DNA of 46,100 nt, from the NCBI GenBank assembly GCA_021777845.1, contig JAJYDB010000003.1:1-46100 (forward strand). The letters are read 5' to 3'. Each line of letters opens with the position of its first letter. Within the stretch, counting starts at the first letter, position 1. Under the pieces are notes generated by a model. That model saw nothing but the letters and a program-made list of their open reading frames with translations. It had not been told where the DNA came from and ran no database searches. Origin of the DNA: Planctomycetota bacterium. Lineage in GTDB: Bacteria; Planctomycetota; Planctomycetia; Isosphaerales; Isosphaeraceae. Below are positions 37,296 to 45,160 of the stretch, piece by piece. The position numbers and the translations under genes are program-made.

Positions 37296-38507
37296 TCAGC
37301 GAGGCGAACGCGGCACGATTTGGTCGAGCCGAAAGAGGGCGCGTTGTATTTCGGCATCACCGGCGGCCTGCTTGAGCGCGAGCTTGTACCATCCTCTGGC
37401 GATCTGTGGTCGGCCGAGTTCTTCCACCTTCCGCGCGATTTCGACGAGCATCGCCGCGTCGTCGCGTCGCGAGGGGATTCGGCCGCCGGTGACGAGTGCT
37501 TGCAAGGACTCGCAGCGCGACAAAGCAGCGGTGGCGGTGCGAGTCGCGGCGACGTCGCGCAGCATTGCGAGTGCTTGGATCGAGCCGACCAGAGCTTCGA
37601 TGTCGTCGGGTCGAACCTTCAGCGCGCAGGCGAAGGCGTCGCGCGCGGTTGCGGGTTGTCGATGCGCGAGCGCGATCCGTCCGCGGAGTCGAGCGGCGTC
37701 GGGTTCGTTGTCGTGAACGGGGCGCAGCGCGAGCGCGGCGTCGGCGAGAAGGCCGCGGTCGAAGGCGAGGGCGGCGCGAACGACGGCGGCGCGGGGGTGG
37801 TCGGGCGGGATCGGGGCGAGCGTGAGTTCAGCCGCGGCGAGCTTGCCCTGCGTGCGCAGACGGTTCGCGAGCGCGACGCGCGCGTTCAGGTCGTCGGGAT
37901 CGGCCGCGAGGATCGCCTCCAATCGTGCGACGGCTTCGGCGGCGGATTCGTCAAGACGGCGGCCGAGTGTCCACCCGGCGAGTTCGTCATAGGTCAGGCT
38001 GGTCCGCGCTTCAAGTTCGGCGGAGGCGCGGTCAACCTCGTCGCGGCGTCCTTCCAATGTGTAGAGTTCGAGCAGCAAACGTCGCGGAATGATTTGACTC
38101 CGGTCGAGTTCGAGCGACTTCAGGAGATTCCGCTCGGCGTCGCGCGCCCGGTTGCGTTCGAGATCAATCTGCCCGAGCAGCAGTCTCGCCAGCGACCCCG
38201 ATGCGCCTGCGTCGGGGGGCGTGCCGACCGCCTCGGCCGCGTCGTCGAGCGCGCCGCGACGACGCAGGCATTCCGCGACCATCAAGCGCTCGCGGAGTTC
38301 GAGAGGTCGGCGACGACTCAGGCCGCGAAAATCCTGCTCCGCCTCGAGGAATCGTGACGCCAGGAAGTTTGCTCGCGCCTGTTCGGAGAGGCGGGCGACG
38401 TCGGTGCGGCCGCGGGTCTGAACGAACGCGAACGCAAGCGCGGCGACGGCCGTCAACGCGGCCGTCGCGAACAGGATTTGTCGGCTGATCCGCTTCGACG
38501 TCAACAA
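37296..38507 (-). CDS. Membrane-anchored TPR protein
   Basis: Protein of 403 residues with one N-terminal TM anchor (ILFATAALTAVAALAFAFVQ, about 11-30) followed by helical repeats of TPR type: RANFLASRFLEAEQDFRGLS, LERNRARDAERNLLKSLELD, then further units with the A-x-x-x-A spacing to the C-terminus. It should act as a protein-interaction scaffold on the outer side of the cytoplasmic membrane. In planctomycetes and acidobacteria TPR proteins are frequently encoded beside ASPIC/UnbV VCBS-repeat proteins, as here, where that gene ends 64 bases upstream on the same strand. It is the last gene of the run that begins with inositol-phosphate synthase. Partner unknown. Confidence 0.85.
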   Translation of the reverse strand: MLTSKRISRQILFATAALTAVAALAFAFVQTRGRTDVARLSEQARANFLASRFLEAEQDFRGLSRRRPLELRERLMVAECLRRRGALDDAAEAVGTPPDAGASGSLARLLLGQIDLERNRARDAERNLLKSLELDRSQIIPRRLLLELYTLEGRRDEVDRASAELEARTSLTYDELAGWTLGRRLDESAAEAVARLEAILAADPDDLNARVALANRLRTQGKLAAAELTLAPIPPDHPRAAVVRAALAFDRGLLADAALALRPVHDNEPDAARLRGRIALAHRQPATARDAFACALKVRPDDIEALVGSIQALAMLRDVAATRTATAALSRCESLQALVTGGRIPSRRDDAAMLVEIARKVEELGRPQIARGWYKLALKQAAGDAEIQRALFRLDQIVPRSPR

Positions 38508-38571
38508 CGGCGTCGCCTCTTCGTCTCAAAATAGGCCGGGAGGTCGTGTTTGAAGTCGCGCGTGGGGCGGT

Positions 38572-40428
38572 TCAAGGTCGCGCGTCGTTCGTTCCCGGCG
38601 ACGGAGCATCCTCGACGACGCGGACATCGCAATCAAGTTCAAGCGGCCCGCGCCGTGAGATCCGGCCCGACGGCCATCGGATCGTGACGCGGTCGACGCG
38701 CTCGACCTTGCCGAGCCCGACCAGCAACCGGGGATCGCGGGAGGACATCAAGCTGCCGCCGCCTTTCACTTGCCGGGTGATCGACCGGCCGCCCGCCTCG
38801 ACGACGACGCGCGCGCCGATCGCGTCGCGGTTGCTTGCGCGACCGCTCAAAATCAGGCGAATCCAGCGTCCGCGGCGCTGCGAGTCATTGCGGAGCAGGG
38901 CGGGGGGACCGTCTTTGTGGCTGACGACGAGATCCCAATCGCCGTCGTTGTCGAAGTCGCCGAGCGCGACGCCGTGCCCGACGTGATTCGACTCGAAATA
39001 GGGTCCGGAACCGCGGTTCGCGAGCCGAAATCGGCCGCCTAGATTGAGGTGCAAGAGCGGCGGCTCGGCGTAACCGGTCGCCCGGCCGAAGACCGAGGCA
39101 TTGTCGTCGATGTGCCCGTTCGCGACGAATATGTCGGGCAGTCCGTCGTTGTCGAAGTCGGCGGCGGCGCAGCCCCAGCCGATCCACGGCAGGCTGTCGA
39201 TGCCGAGTCCCCATGCTGCGGTCGCGTCGAGAAAGAGGCCCTCGCCGAGGTTCTGGTAAAGCGTGTTGTACTCGTCCTGAAAGTTGGTGACGAACAGTTC
39301 GGGAAGGCCGTCGCCGTCGAGATCCTCGGCCTCGACGCCCATGCCCGACTGCGTCCGGCCGCGATAGTCAAACGCCGCGCCCGATTCGAGCGTCGCGTCG
39401 CGAAACGTACCGTCGCCGTTATTGAGGAAGGTGAAATTCGGGTCCTGGTCGTTCGCGACATACAGGTCGATGCGGCCGTCGGCGTTCAGGTCGGACGCGA
39501 CGACACCGAACCCGTGACCGTCGGCGCGCCCGAGCCCCGCTTGCTCGGCGACATCGGTGAAGGTGAGGTCGCCGTTGTTGCGCAAGAGCGAGTGGCGGAC
39601 GCTTTTCAGCTCTTTCGGCGAGCAATACCGGCGAATTTTGTGTTCGACGTCGCCGCAAAAGCGGTCGTCGCGCGGCCAGACCCACTCGCCGTACTTGGTG
39701 ACGTAGAGGTCAAGGTCGCCGTCGTTGTCGTAGTCGAGAAACGCGGCGCTCGACGACCAGTTGTGCGCGCGCGCGGGAAGCGCCGCGGCACTGATGTCGC
39801 GGAACGTGCCGTCGCCGTTGTTGAGGAAGAGCGCGTCGGGGCCGAAGTTCGCGAGAAAGACGTCGGCGTCGCCGTCGTTGTCGATGTCACCGATGATGAC
39901 GCCGTGGCAATACCCTTTGAATCCCAGCCCCGAACCCGCGGTCGCGTCCTCGAATTGACCACCGCCGATGTTCCGATAATACCGATTCGGCCCGCTCGGA
40001 GCGCTCCCGACCGGAAGCCGGCAACCGTTCGCGAAATAGAGGTCGAGATCGCCGTCGCCGTCAGCGTCGAAGAGCGCGACGCCTGCCCCGTTCGCTGTCG
40101 GAAACTGCTTCTCGGCGGTCATGCCGGAGTCGTGCACGAAGTCGATGCCCGATGTTGCGGTGATTTCGGTGAACAAGAACGGCGAAGGCTCGGCGGCGGC
40201 CGGAGCCGGCTTGTTCTCGTCGATCGCGTCTTGTTTCGCGGACGGTCGAGCGCCTGCTCGCGGCTCATCGCGCGACTTCAAAGGCTGCCCCCCCGGCGCA
40301 ACGTCGGGGTTCGAGCCGCACCCGCCCGCGATCAGCAGGACCGCAAGTAGAAACGCAAGCCACGGCTCGCGCGCGGCCGGCGCGACGACCCGACCCACGC
40401 TTCGCGCCGTCTTCGCCGCTTCGGTCAT
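38572..40428 (-). CDS. VCBS/FG-GAP repeat lipoprotein with C-terminal ASPIC/UnbV domain (CRTAC1-like)
   Basis: Exported protein of 618 residues. A signal peptide with lipobox (FLLAVLLIAGGC) is followed by a short linker and the conserved opening FTEITATSGIDFVHDSG. A beta-propeller of FG-GAP/VCBS repeats covers about 100-510, each with a calcium-loop motif such as ALFDADGDGDLDLYFANG, GDIDNDGDADVFLANFG and ASDLNADGRIDLYVAND. The last about 70 residues are an ASPIC/UnbV domain (NRDAIGARVVVEAGGRSITR, then VTIRWPSG). Cell-surface binding or adhesion is the usual inference; no enzyme activity is known. ATG 40428 overlaps the stop of the TIM-barrel gene as ATGA, which argues for coupling; ATG 40440 is an alternative. 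Confidence 0.92.
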   Translation of the reverse strand: MTEAAKTARSVGRVVAPAAREPWLAFLLAVLLIAGGCGSNPDVAPGGQPLKSRDEPRAGARPSAKQDAIDENKPAPAAAEPSPFLFTEITATSGIDFVHDSGMTAEKQFPTANGAGVALFDADGDGDLDLYFANGCRLPVGSAPSGPNRYYRNIGGGQFEDATAGSGLGFKGYCHGVIIGDIDNDGDADVFLANFGPDALFLNNGDGTFRDISAAALPARAHNWSSSAAFLDYDNDGDLDLYVTKYGEWVWPRDDRFCGDVEHKIRRYCSPKELKSVRHSLLRNNGDLTFTDVAEQAGLGRADGHGFGVVASDLNADGRIDLYVANDQDPNFTFLNNGDGTFRDATLESGAAFDYRGRTQSGMGVEAEDLDGDGLPELFVTNFQDEYNTLYQNLGEGLFLDATAAWGLGIDSLPWIGWGCAAADFDNDGLPDIFVANGHIDDNASVFGRATGYAEPPLLHLNLGGRFRLANRGSGPYFESNHVGHGVALGDFDNDGDWDLVVSHKDGPPALLRNDSQRRGRWIRLILSGRASNRDAIGARVVVEAGGRSITRQVKGGGSLMSSRDPRLLVGLGKVERVDRVTIRWPSGRISRRGPLELDCDVRVVEDAPSPGTNDARP

Positions 40429-41264
40429 CGGGTCATCCATCGGCTCAAGAATTCTCGGCTCTGACGCACCGCCTCGACCGCCGAGTGGCTGTGCCGGCTC
40501 AGTTCGACGTGCACCCCTTGATTGTAGCCGATGTCGCGGAGTGCCTCGAAGACCTCGTCGAACGCGATCGTCCCCGCGCCGAACATCAGATGCTCATGGA
40601 CCCCGCGATTCATGTCCTCGATGTGGATATTCGCGACGCGGCCGCGCCAGTCGCGCAGACAGTCGCCGATCGGTCGCTCCTCGATGCAATGCACGTGGCC
40701 GATATCGACCGTGAGGTCGAAGAGCGTGTGCCGGACACGCTCGTCGAGGGCGCGAAACCGCGCGAAAGTGTCGATGAACATACCCGGCTCGGGCTCGAAG
40801 GCGAGCCGCATGTGCCTTGTTTCGGCGTGTGCGAGTACAGGCAGGAGTGCGTCGGCGAGTCGATCGAACGCGGCTTCGTCGTCGACGGCGTCGGGGGCGG
40901 CCCCCGACCAGAAGGAGACGGCGTCGGCCTCGAGGTCGCGCGCAACGTCGACGGCGCGGCGCAAAAAGTCGACGCGGAGGGCGCGGCGAGCGGGGTCGGG
41001 GTCGAGCAGCGTCGGATCGTGTTTTTTGCGCGGGTTGAGCAGATACCGCGCGCCGGTTTCAACGACGCGCGCCAGGCCGCGGGCGTCGAGCAAAGCGCGG
41101 GTCGCGTCGATTTGAGCTCGTAAATGACCGGGGTCGTCGTACGGGTCAAGCGCGCCGGCGTCGAGCGTGATCGCGACGCTCGCGTAGCCTTCGTCCGCGA
41201 GCAGGTTGATCGCGTCGGCGAGGCGATGGTGCGCGAGGCCGTTGGTGTTGTAGCCGAGCAGCAT
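40425..41264 (-). CDS. Sugar phosphate isomerase/epimerase-like TIM barrel (second copy)
   Basis: AP-endonuclease-2/xylose-isomerase-like TIM barrel of 279 residues. It starts MLLGYNTNGLAHHRLADAIN and contains the metal-ligand positions Glu in LAFEPEPGMFID, Asp/His in VDIGHVHCIEE, His/Glu in ANIHIEDMNRGVHEHL and Glu in VHVELSRHSHSA. It shares EPEPG, the D-x-GH-x-x-C-x-E block and the HxED-x(3-5)-H-x-H-L block with the barrel encoded at 42249-43097, so the two are paralogues. GGAG lies eight bases before ATG 41264. It is 27 bases downstream of the UbiA-like gene and overlaps the ASPIC gene. EboE of Ebo clusters belongs to the same fold. Substrate unknown; metal binding seems intact. Confidence 0.88.
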   Translation of the reverse strand: MLLGYNTNGLAHHRLADAINLLADEGYASVAITLDAGALDPYDDPGHLRAQIDATRALLDARGLARVVETGARYLLNPRKKHDPTLLDPDPARRALRVDFLRRAVDVARDLEADAVSFWSGAAPDAVDDEAAFDRLADALLPVLAHAETRHMRLAFEPEPGMFIDTFARFRALDERVRHTLFDLTVDIGHVHCIEERPIGDCLRDWRGRVANIHIEDMNRGVHEHLMFGAGTIAFDEVFEALRDIGYNQGVHVELSRHSHSAVEAVRQSREFLSRWMTR

Positions 41265-41291
41265 GGGCGCGACTCCGGGTGCGAGATCGGG

Positions 41292-42194
41292 TCACGTGAC
41301 GTAAAAGCGGCGTGCGTATATCAGCGAGACGATCATGATCGCAAAGATCGGCAACGCGGCGAGCGGCCCGCGCGCGGCGGCGACGAGGCCGGCGTCGAGG
41401 ACGGCGATCGTCCGCACGCCGGTTTTGACGGCGTTTTGCAAGGCGGCGGGAGTCGCCTCGCGGAGGGCGCAGGCCGCGGCGTTGTTCACGAAGAACGCAC
41501 CCGCGAGCAGGATCAGCAACCCTTCGAGGGGAATGAGTGCGAGGTCGGTCGGGGCGTTTGGAAACCCGCGGACGAGCGCCGCATACAGGCAACCGAGCAG
41601 CCCGACGTTTTCGAGCACGACCCCAATCAGGACGCCGCGCGAGCGTCCGCCGCCGACCTCCGACCGGCTGATCCATGTCACGCCCGCGACGAACAGCGTC
41701 ATCGAGACAACTGCGATACCCGAAACCAGCCCCAAAACGCCCGGAATCACACTCATGCCGAGCAGCAAGTTGCCGCCGCGACAGAGCCCCATCACGAACG
41801 GTCCGAGCGGCGTCTTTTTGAAGTAGGCATCGTAGCCGACGATGCACGCCGCGACGCCGGTCGCGACCCATACGCATCTTGACGAACCCGTCAGCAGCGC
41901 GAATCCCAGCCCCGCCGCCGTCAAAATCGCCGCCAAAATCGCCGCCGTTCGCAACGACACGCGGCCCGAGGGCAACGGCCGTCCCGGACGCTCGACGCAG
42001 TCCACTTTAATATCGAAGACGTCGTTCAGCGCCATCCCCGCCGCGTACAGGCACGCCGAGGTCAGGGCGAGCGGCAATGCGCGCGGCCACGACGCAAGCG
42101 TTCCACCCGCCAAAAGCATGCCCGCCAGGCTGTCGGCCGGCGCGGCGATCACGTTCGGCAGCCGGACGAGTTCATAATAAGGTCGGACACGCAT
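41292..42194 (-). CDS. UbiA-superfamily membrane protein, EboC-like
   Basis: Membrane protein of 300 residues with eight or nine hydrophobic helices. The first Asp-rich motif of UbiA prenyltransferases is present: N57-D58-V-F-D61-I-K-V-D65, then ERPGRPLPSGRVS. YDAYFKKTPLGPFVMGLCRG (121-140) follows. The second Asp-rich motif (DxxxD, which binds magnesium and diphosphate in canonical enzymes) is not seen; the equivalent position reads TWISRSEV (173-180). These features match EboC-type UbiA-like proteins. Canonical relatives transfer isoprenoid chains to aromatic or sugar acceptors; here activity may differ. It lies between the two TIM-barrel genes (gaps 54 and 27 bases). Confidence 0.9.
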   Translation of the reverse strand: MRVRPYYELVRLPNVIAAPADSLAGMLLAGGTLASWPRALPLALTSACLYAAGMALNDVFDIKVDCVERPGRPLPSGRVSLRTAAILAAILTAAGLGFALLTGSSRCVWVATGVAACIVGYDAYFKKTPLGPFVMGLCRGGNLLLGMSVIPGVLGLVSGIAVVSMTLFVAGVTWISRSEVGGGRSRGVLIGVVLENVGLLGCLYAALVRGFPNAPTDLALIPLEGLLILLAGAFFVNNAAACALREATPAALQNAVKTGVRTIAVLDAGLVAAARGPLAALPIFAIMIVSLIYARRFYVT

Positions 42195-42248
42195 CGATAA
42201 GTCGCCCCGAGTTCGCGGCCCGCGCCGACCTTCATAGCCGAGCCGGCA

Positions 42249-43097
42249 TCAACGCCCCGGTCGAATCAGCGGCGACAGCACCTCGAAGGCCCGTCGCGCC
42301 GCGCCGTCGGGGTCGTCCTGATAGGGATACAACTCGACCGTCAGCCAGCCGCCGTAACCGGTGCGCGCGATCGCGTCGACAACCGCCGCGAAGTCGATCA
42401 CGCCCTCGCCCGGCGTCAGATGATGGTGCACGCGACTCGCCGCGATGTCCTCGAAATGATAGTGCCGTGTGTGAGCCGCCAGCTTCGCGACCTGCGCGGT
42501 GATGTCCTCGGCGACGCAGTACGCGTGGCCGACGTCGAAATTGAGGCCGAGCGCGGGCGAATTCACGCGTTCGGCCACTTCCAGATACTGGTCGGTCGTC
42601 TCCAGCAGCAGACCCGGCTCAGGCTCGATCAGCAGCAGCACGCCAAGCTTGTGCGCGTGCTCCGCGAGCGGCTTCAAAACCTCGACGAACAAGTCGATGC
42701 CTTCGCTCCGGGGCTGACCCGGCGCCAGCGGACCGCCCGGCTCGGTCGTGATGTGCGGCGCGCCCAGCTCGGCGCATAGACTCAGCGCCCGTCGCGTGTG
42801 ATCGAGCCGCACCTGACGATAATGCGGGTCCGGCTCGATGAACGACGGATACCAGTACGGCTGCCGCGCGTCGGCCACCGCGTTCATCATGAACGCATTG
42901 ATGTTCGAGAACGCGAGCCCTTCCTGGTGCATCGCGGCGACAATCGACCGCTTCGCACCTTCGAGCAGCCCCGCGGGCCAGGCGTGTGGGACGTCGGCGA
43001 GCAGCTCGAGCCCCTCGTAGCCGATCGCTTTAATGCGCGCCGCGGCTTCGTCGAAGGGGAATCTCAGGTACGCGTTCGTGCTGAAGGCGAGTCGCAT
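42249..43097 (-). CDS. Sugar phosphate isomerase/epimerase-like TIM barrel (first copy)
   Basis: TIM barrel of 282 residues in the xylose-isomerase-like/AP-endonuclease-2 fold. It starts MRLAFSTNAYLRFPFDEAAA; metal-ligand positions are seen in LLLIEPEPGLLLET (Glu), LNFDVGHAYCVAED (Asp, His), HYHFEDIAASRVHHHLTPGE (His, Glu, His) and LTVELYPYQDDP (Glu). It resembles 3-dehydroshikimate- or inosose-processing isomerases only in general terms. Adjacent to myo-inositol-1-phosphate synthase, a substrate derived from inositol is a reasonable guess. ATG 43097 fits the family start; an upstream ATG at 43193 would overlap the synthase gene. The gap to that gene is 55 bases. Complete. Confidence 0.88.
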   Translation of the reverse strand: MRLAFSTNAYLRFPFDEAAARIKAIGYEGLELLADVPHAWPAGLLEGAKRSIVAAMHQEGLAFSNINAFMMNAVADARQPYWYPSFIEPDPHYRQVRLDHTRRALSLCAELGAPHITTEPGGPLAPGQPRSEGIDLFVEVLKPLAEHAHKLGVLLLIEPEPGLLLETTDQYLEVAERVNSPALGLNFDVGHAYCVAEDITAQVAKLAAHTRHYHFEDIAASRVHHHLTPGEGVIDFAAVVDAIARTGYGGWLTVELYPYQDDPDGAARRAFEVLSPLIRPGR

Positions 43098-43152
43098 GCG
43101 ATTCGATCGTCCAATTGCAAGAGTGACGTCGGTCCAACCCGCGGAATGTCTT

Positions 43153-44373
43153 TCAGCGTGCCGTCGCTTCTTCGAGCCGCGCACGCCGGGCATAGGCGAC
43201 GAGCATGAGGAATTGCTCGAAAAAGTCGTGCGTTTCGACGTCCGCGGGGTTCTTGAAGAACGACGCCAAATGCGGCTGCGGCCCGCGTCCGCCGCGACGC
43301 TTTTCGGCGTCGACCAGCCGCGCGAGGTCGATCGCGAGCGGGGCCGCCAGCAAGCTGTCGCACCCCTGCCAAGTAAACTGGAGCGACATTTTCACGCCGA
43401 GGAAGCCCTCGAAGTGAATGTGATCCCACGCGGTTTTCCAGTCGCCCATGTCGGGGATGTATTCGATCGTCACCAGCGACTTTGGCTTGTAGCCGAGAAT
43501 CCCCGACACGACCTTGTCTTTCGTCTCGACCTTCGACGCCTTGTGCACCGGGTCGTCGAGCACCACGCCGTCGCGATTGCCGAAAATGTTGTGGCCGACC
43601 CAGCTCAGAACCCGCAGGTTCCGCGCCGCGAACATCGGCGCGAGCACGGTCTTCATCAACGTCTCGCCGGTTTTGCCGTCTTTGCCCGCGTAGATCGAGC
43701 CGGTCGTCGCCGCGAGTTCGGCCAGCGCGGGAATATCGGCCCCTAAACTCGGCGTGAAGTTTACGTGCGAGTGCCCGCCGCGGAGGGCGGCGACGGCGTA
43801 CAGTGTGCTCGGCGGAGCGGCGTCGCGGCTCGACCGCAAGGCCGTCTCGAAGGTGCTCCAGCGCTCGTGAGCCGGAGTCGTCGCGAACGTCGGCTCGGTG
43901 CTCGAAACGTTCAACACAATGACGTGATCGAGCGCCTCGCGAGTCCGAAATTGCTCAATGTCCGCGGCGATCCGCTCCACGGCGTCCCAGCCGCTGCGAT
44001 CCTCCGGCACGAACGAGGGCTCGACCAGCCGCGCGACCGCGGGTCCCGCGCCGAGCGCCGTTCCCGGTCGCACGCGTGAGGTCGCCGCGTCCAACTCCGC
44101 CCGGCAGGCGGCGATCACCTCGGACTCGAGCGCCCCCGAACCGCGCCGGAACTCTTGCGCGGCCTCGTAGTATGAGCTCGAGCGGATCTCGTGGCCGCCG
44201 ACGACGAACGCCGACGGGTCAGGAGGATCGAGTGCCTCGAACAGCGGCAAATCCGAGACCAGTCCGACGCGCGAACTCAGGCCGCGAGACATCGCGGCGA
44301 GTCCAAGAGTTATTGTGGTCGCGACGCCCCCGTGCGCGCCAACCAACCAAAGACCGACACGGCGGCTCGACAT
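43153..44373 (-). CDS. myo-Inositol-1-phosphate synthase
   Basis: NAD-dependent cyclase of 406 residues that turns glucose 6-phosphate into 1L-myo-inositol 1-phosphate (EC 5.5.1.4). The N-terminus VGLWLVGAHGGVATTITLGL holds the NAD-binding loop. IVLNVSSTEP, the block GKDGKTGETLMKTVLAPMF with catalytic lysines, VLSWVGHNIFGNRDG and IEYIPDMGDWKTAWDHIHFE are family signatures. It is the first gene of a minus-strand run with two TIM barrels, a UbiA-like protein, an ASPIC lipoprotein and a TPR protein. GAAGG lies about twelve bases before ATG 44373, and a promoter-like pair is present 110-140 bases upstream. Bacterial inositol phosphate usually feeds phospholipid or compatible-solute synthesis; here the neighbours suggest a specialised metabolite. 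Confidence 0.93.
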   Translation of the reverse strand: MSSRRVGLWLVGAHGGVATTITLGLAAMSRGLSSRVGLVSDLPLFEALDPPDPSAFVVGGHEIRSSSYYEAAQEFRRGSGALESEVIAACRAELDAATSRVRPGTALGAGPAVARLVEPSFVPEDRSGWDAVERIAADIEQFRTREALDHVIVLNVSSTEPTFATTPAHERWSTFETALRSSRDAAPPSTLYAVAALRGGHSHVNFTPSLGADIPALAELAATTGSIYAGKDGKTGETLMKTVLAPMFAARNLRVLSWVGHNIFGNRDGVVLDDPVHKASKVETKDKVVSGILGYKPKSLVTIEYIPDMGDWKTAWDHIHFEGFLGVKMSLQFTWQGCDSLLAAPLAIDLARLVDAEKRRGGRGPQPHLASFFKNPADVETHDFFEQFLMLVAYARRARLEEATAR

Positions 44374-44483
44374 CGAGAACTCGGACCTTCACACGACCAT
44401 GGCGGGAGGGTTCGGGAGGGACGTCCAAGCATGGGTATTCGAGTCGTGCGCGTCGGCAACCTGCGGCTGGATCGTCTCCTTTA

Positions 44484-44512
44484 ATTATGACGTCCGAACT
44501 CGTGGTCGACAA
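44484..44512 (-). promoter_or_regulatory. Putative sigma-70-type promoter for the inositol-phosphate synthase operon
   Basis: On the minus strand TTGTCG (44512-44507), a 17-base spacer and CATAAT (44489-44484) match -35 at 4/6 and -10 at 5/6. It faces the synthase start at 44373, with a predicted leader of roughly 105 bases. An AGGAG string lies just after the -10 but precedes no convincing open frame. Confidence 0.45.
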
Positions 44513-44597
44513 CCCTCTCGCGCCGCGGAGGTTTCCGACGCGAATCAAAACGCCGCGCAGTTGCGACGCTAGACCGCGCGCCGGCCTCCGCGACCCC

Positions 44598-45074
44598 TCA
44601 GCGACCCGCGTTAAAGGTGAGCTTGAACGACTCGCCGTCGAGCGTGCCCGCCAGCATGCCCTGTTGCTCGCCCAGGTTGTACGGACCCACCTTCGTGGCG
44701 AAACGCGCCGCGCTGAAGGCATCTTTCTTTTTCGAGGGCGTCGCCGGCAACGGGATCAAGGTCGCGACGTCGCCCAGCGTGATGCTCACGTCGCTCGGGG
44801 GCGGACTGAGGGGCGTCGTCTTGTCGGGTCCGAGAAAATACACGACCAGCGACGCATTCGGACGCAAGCCGCGCGTCTTCGCGACATCCTCGTTCACCAA
44901 CTCGGCAAAGCCTTTCCCGTTGGGCAGGACGAGCGTCAGGCCGTTGTGCGGCGCGGGCTTCGTCGCGGACGCCGCGACCGTCGGGTCGACCGCCGGGCCG
45001 CCGCAGCCGCTCACGCCGACGAGGATCGTGACCAACAACACCTGTTCCATAATTCTCACGACTGCGCTCCCCAT
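44598..45074 (-). CDS. Lipoprotein of unknown function, next to DUF1559 gene
   Basis: Protein of 158 residues: signal peptide GSAVVRIMEQVLLVTILVGV with lipobox (VSGC), then a beta-rich mature part (LTLVLPNGKGFAELVNEDVA, SLVVYFLGPDKTTPLSPPPS, GMLAGTLDGESFKLTFNAGR). It resembles small planctomycete lipoproteins encoded after DUF1559 genes. ATG 45074 keeps a positive n-region; ATG 45050 would start inside the signal peptide with a nearer GAGA. It is 86 bases downstream of the DUF1559 gene and probably co-transcribed. Its stop is about 110 bases from the promoter-like site of the following operon. Function not known. Confidence 0.72.
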   Translation of the reverse strand: MGSAVVRIMEQVLLVTILVGVSGCGGPAVDPTVAASATKPAPHNGLTLVLPNGKGFAELVNEDVAKTRGLRPNASLVVYFLGPDKTTPLSPPPSDVSITLGDVATLIPLPATPSKKKDAFSAARFATKVGPYNLGEQQGMLAGTLDGESFKLTFNAGR

Positions 45075-45160
45075 TCGACTCGCCAATGTGCGTGCGCAAG
45101 CGCAACCGAAGGCGTACAGACCGCCCTCGGCTGCGACGTTTGAAAAAGAATGCGTTGCGA

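Noticed and set aside
37224-38357. 377-codon plus-strand frame opposite the TPR gene
   Set aside because: Antisense artefact; the minus strand has a membrane anchor and regular TPR helices.
39049-40350. 433-codon plus-strand frame opposite the VCBS protein
   Set aside because: It mirrors the periodic Asp-rich calcium loops of the real gene, giving Val/Glu repeats that look structured but are only complement of GAC/GGC runs.
44219-44722. 167-codon minus-strand frame upstream of inositol-phosphate synthase
   Set aside because: It overlaps the lipoprotein and the synthase start in another frame and contains the promoter-like site; no protein family is recognisable.
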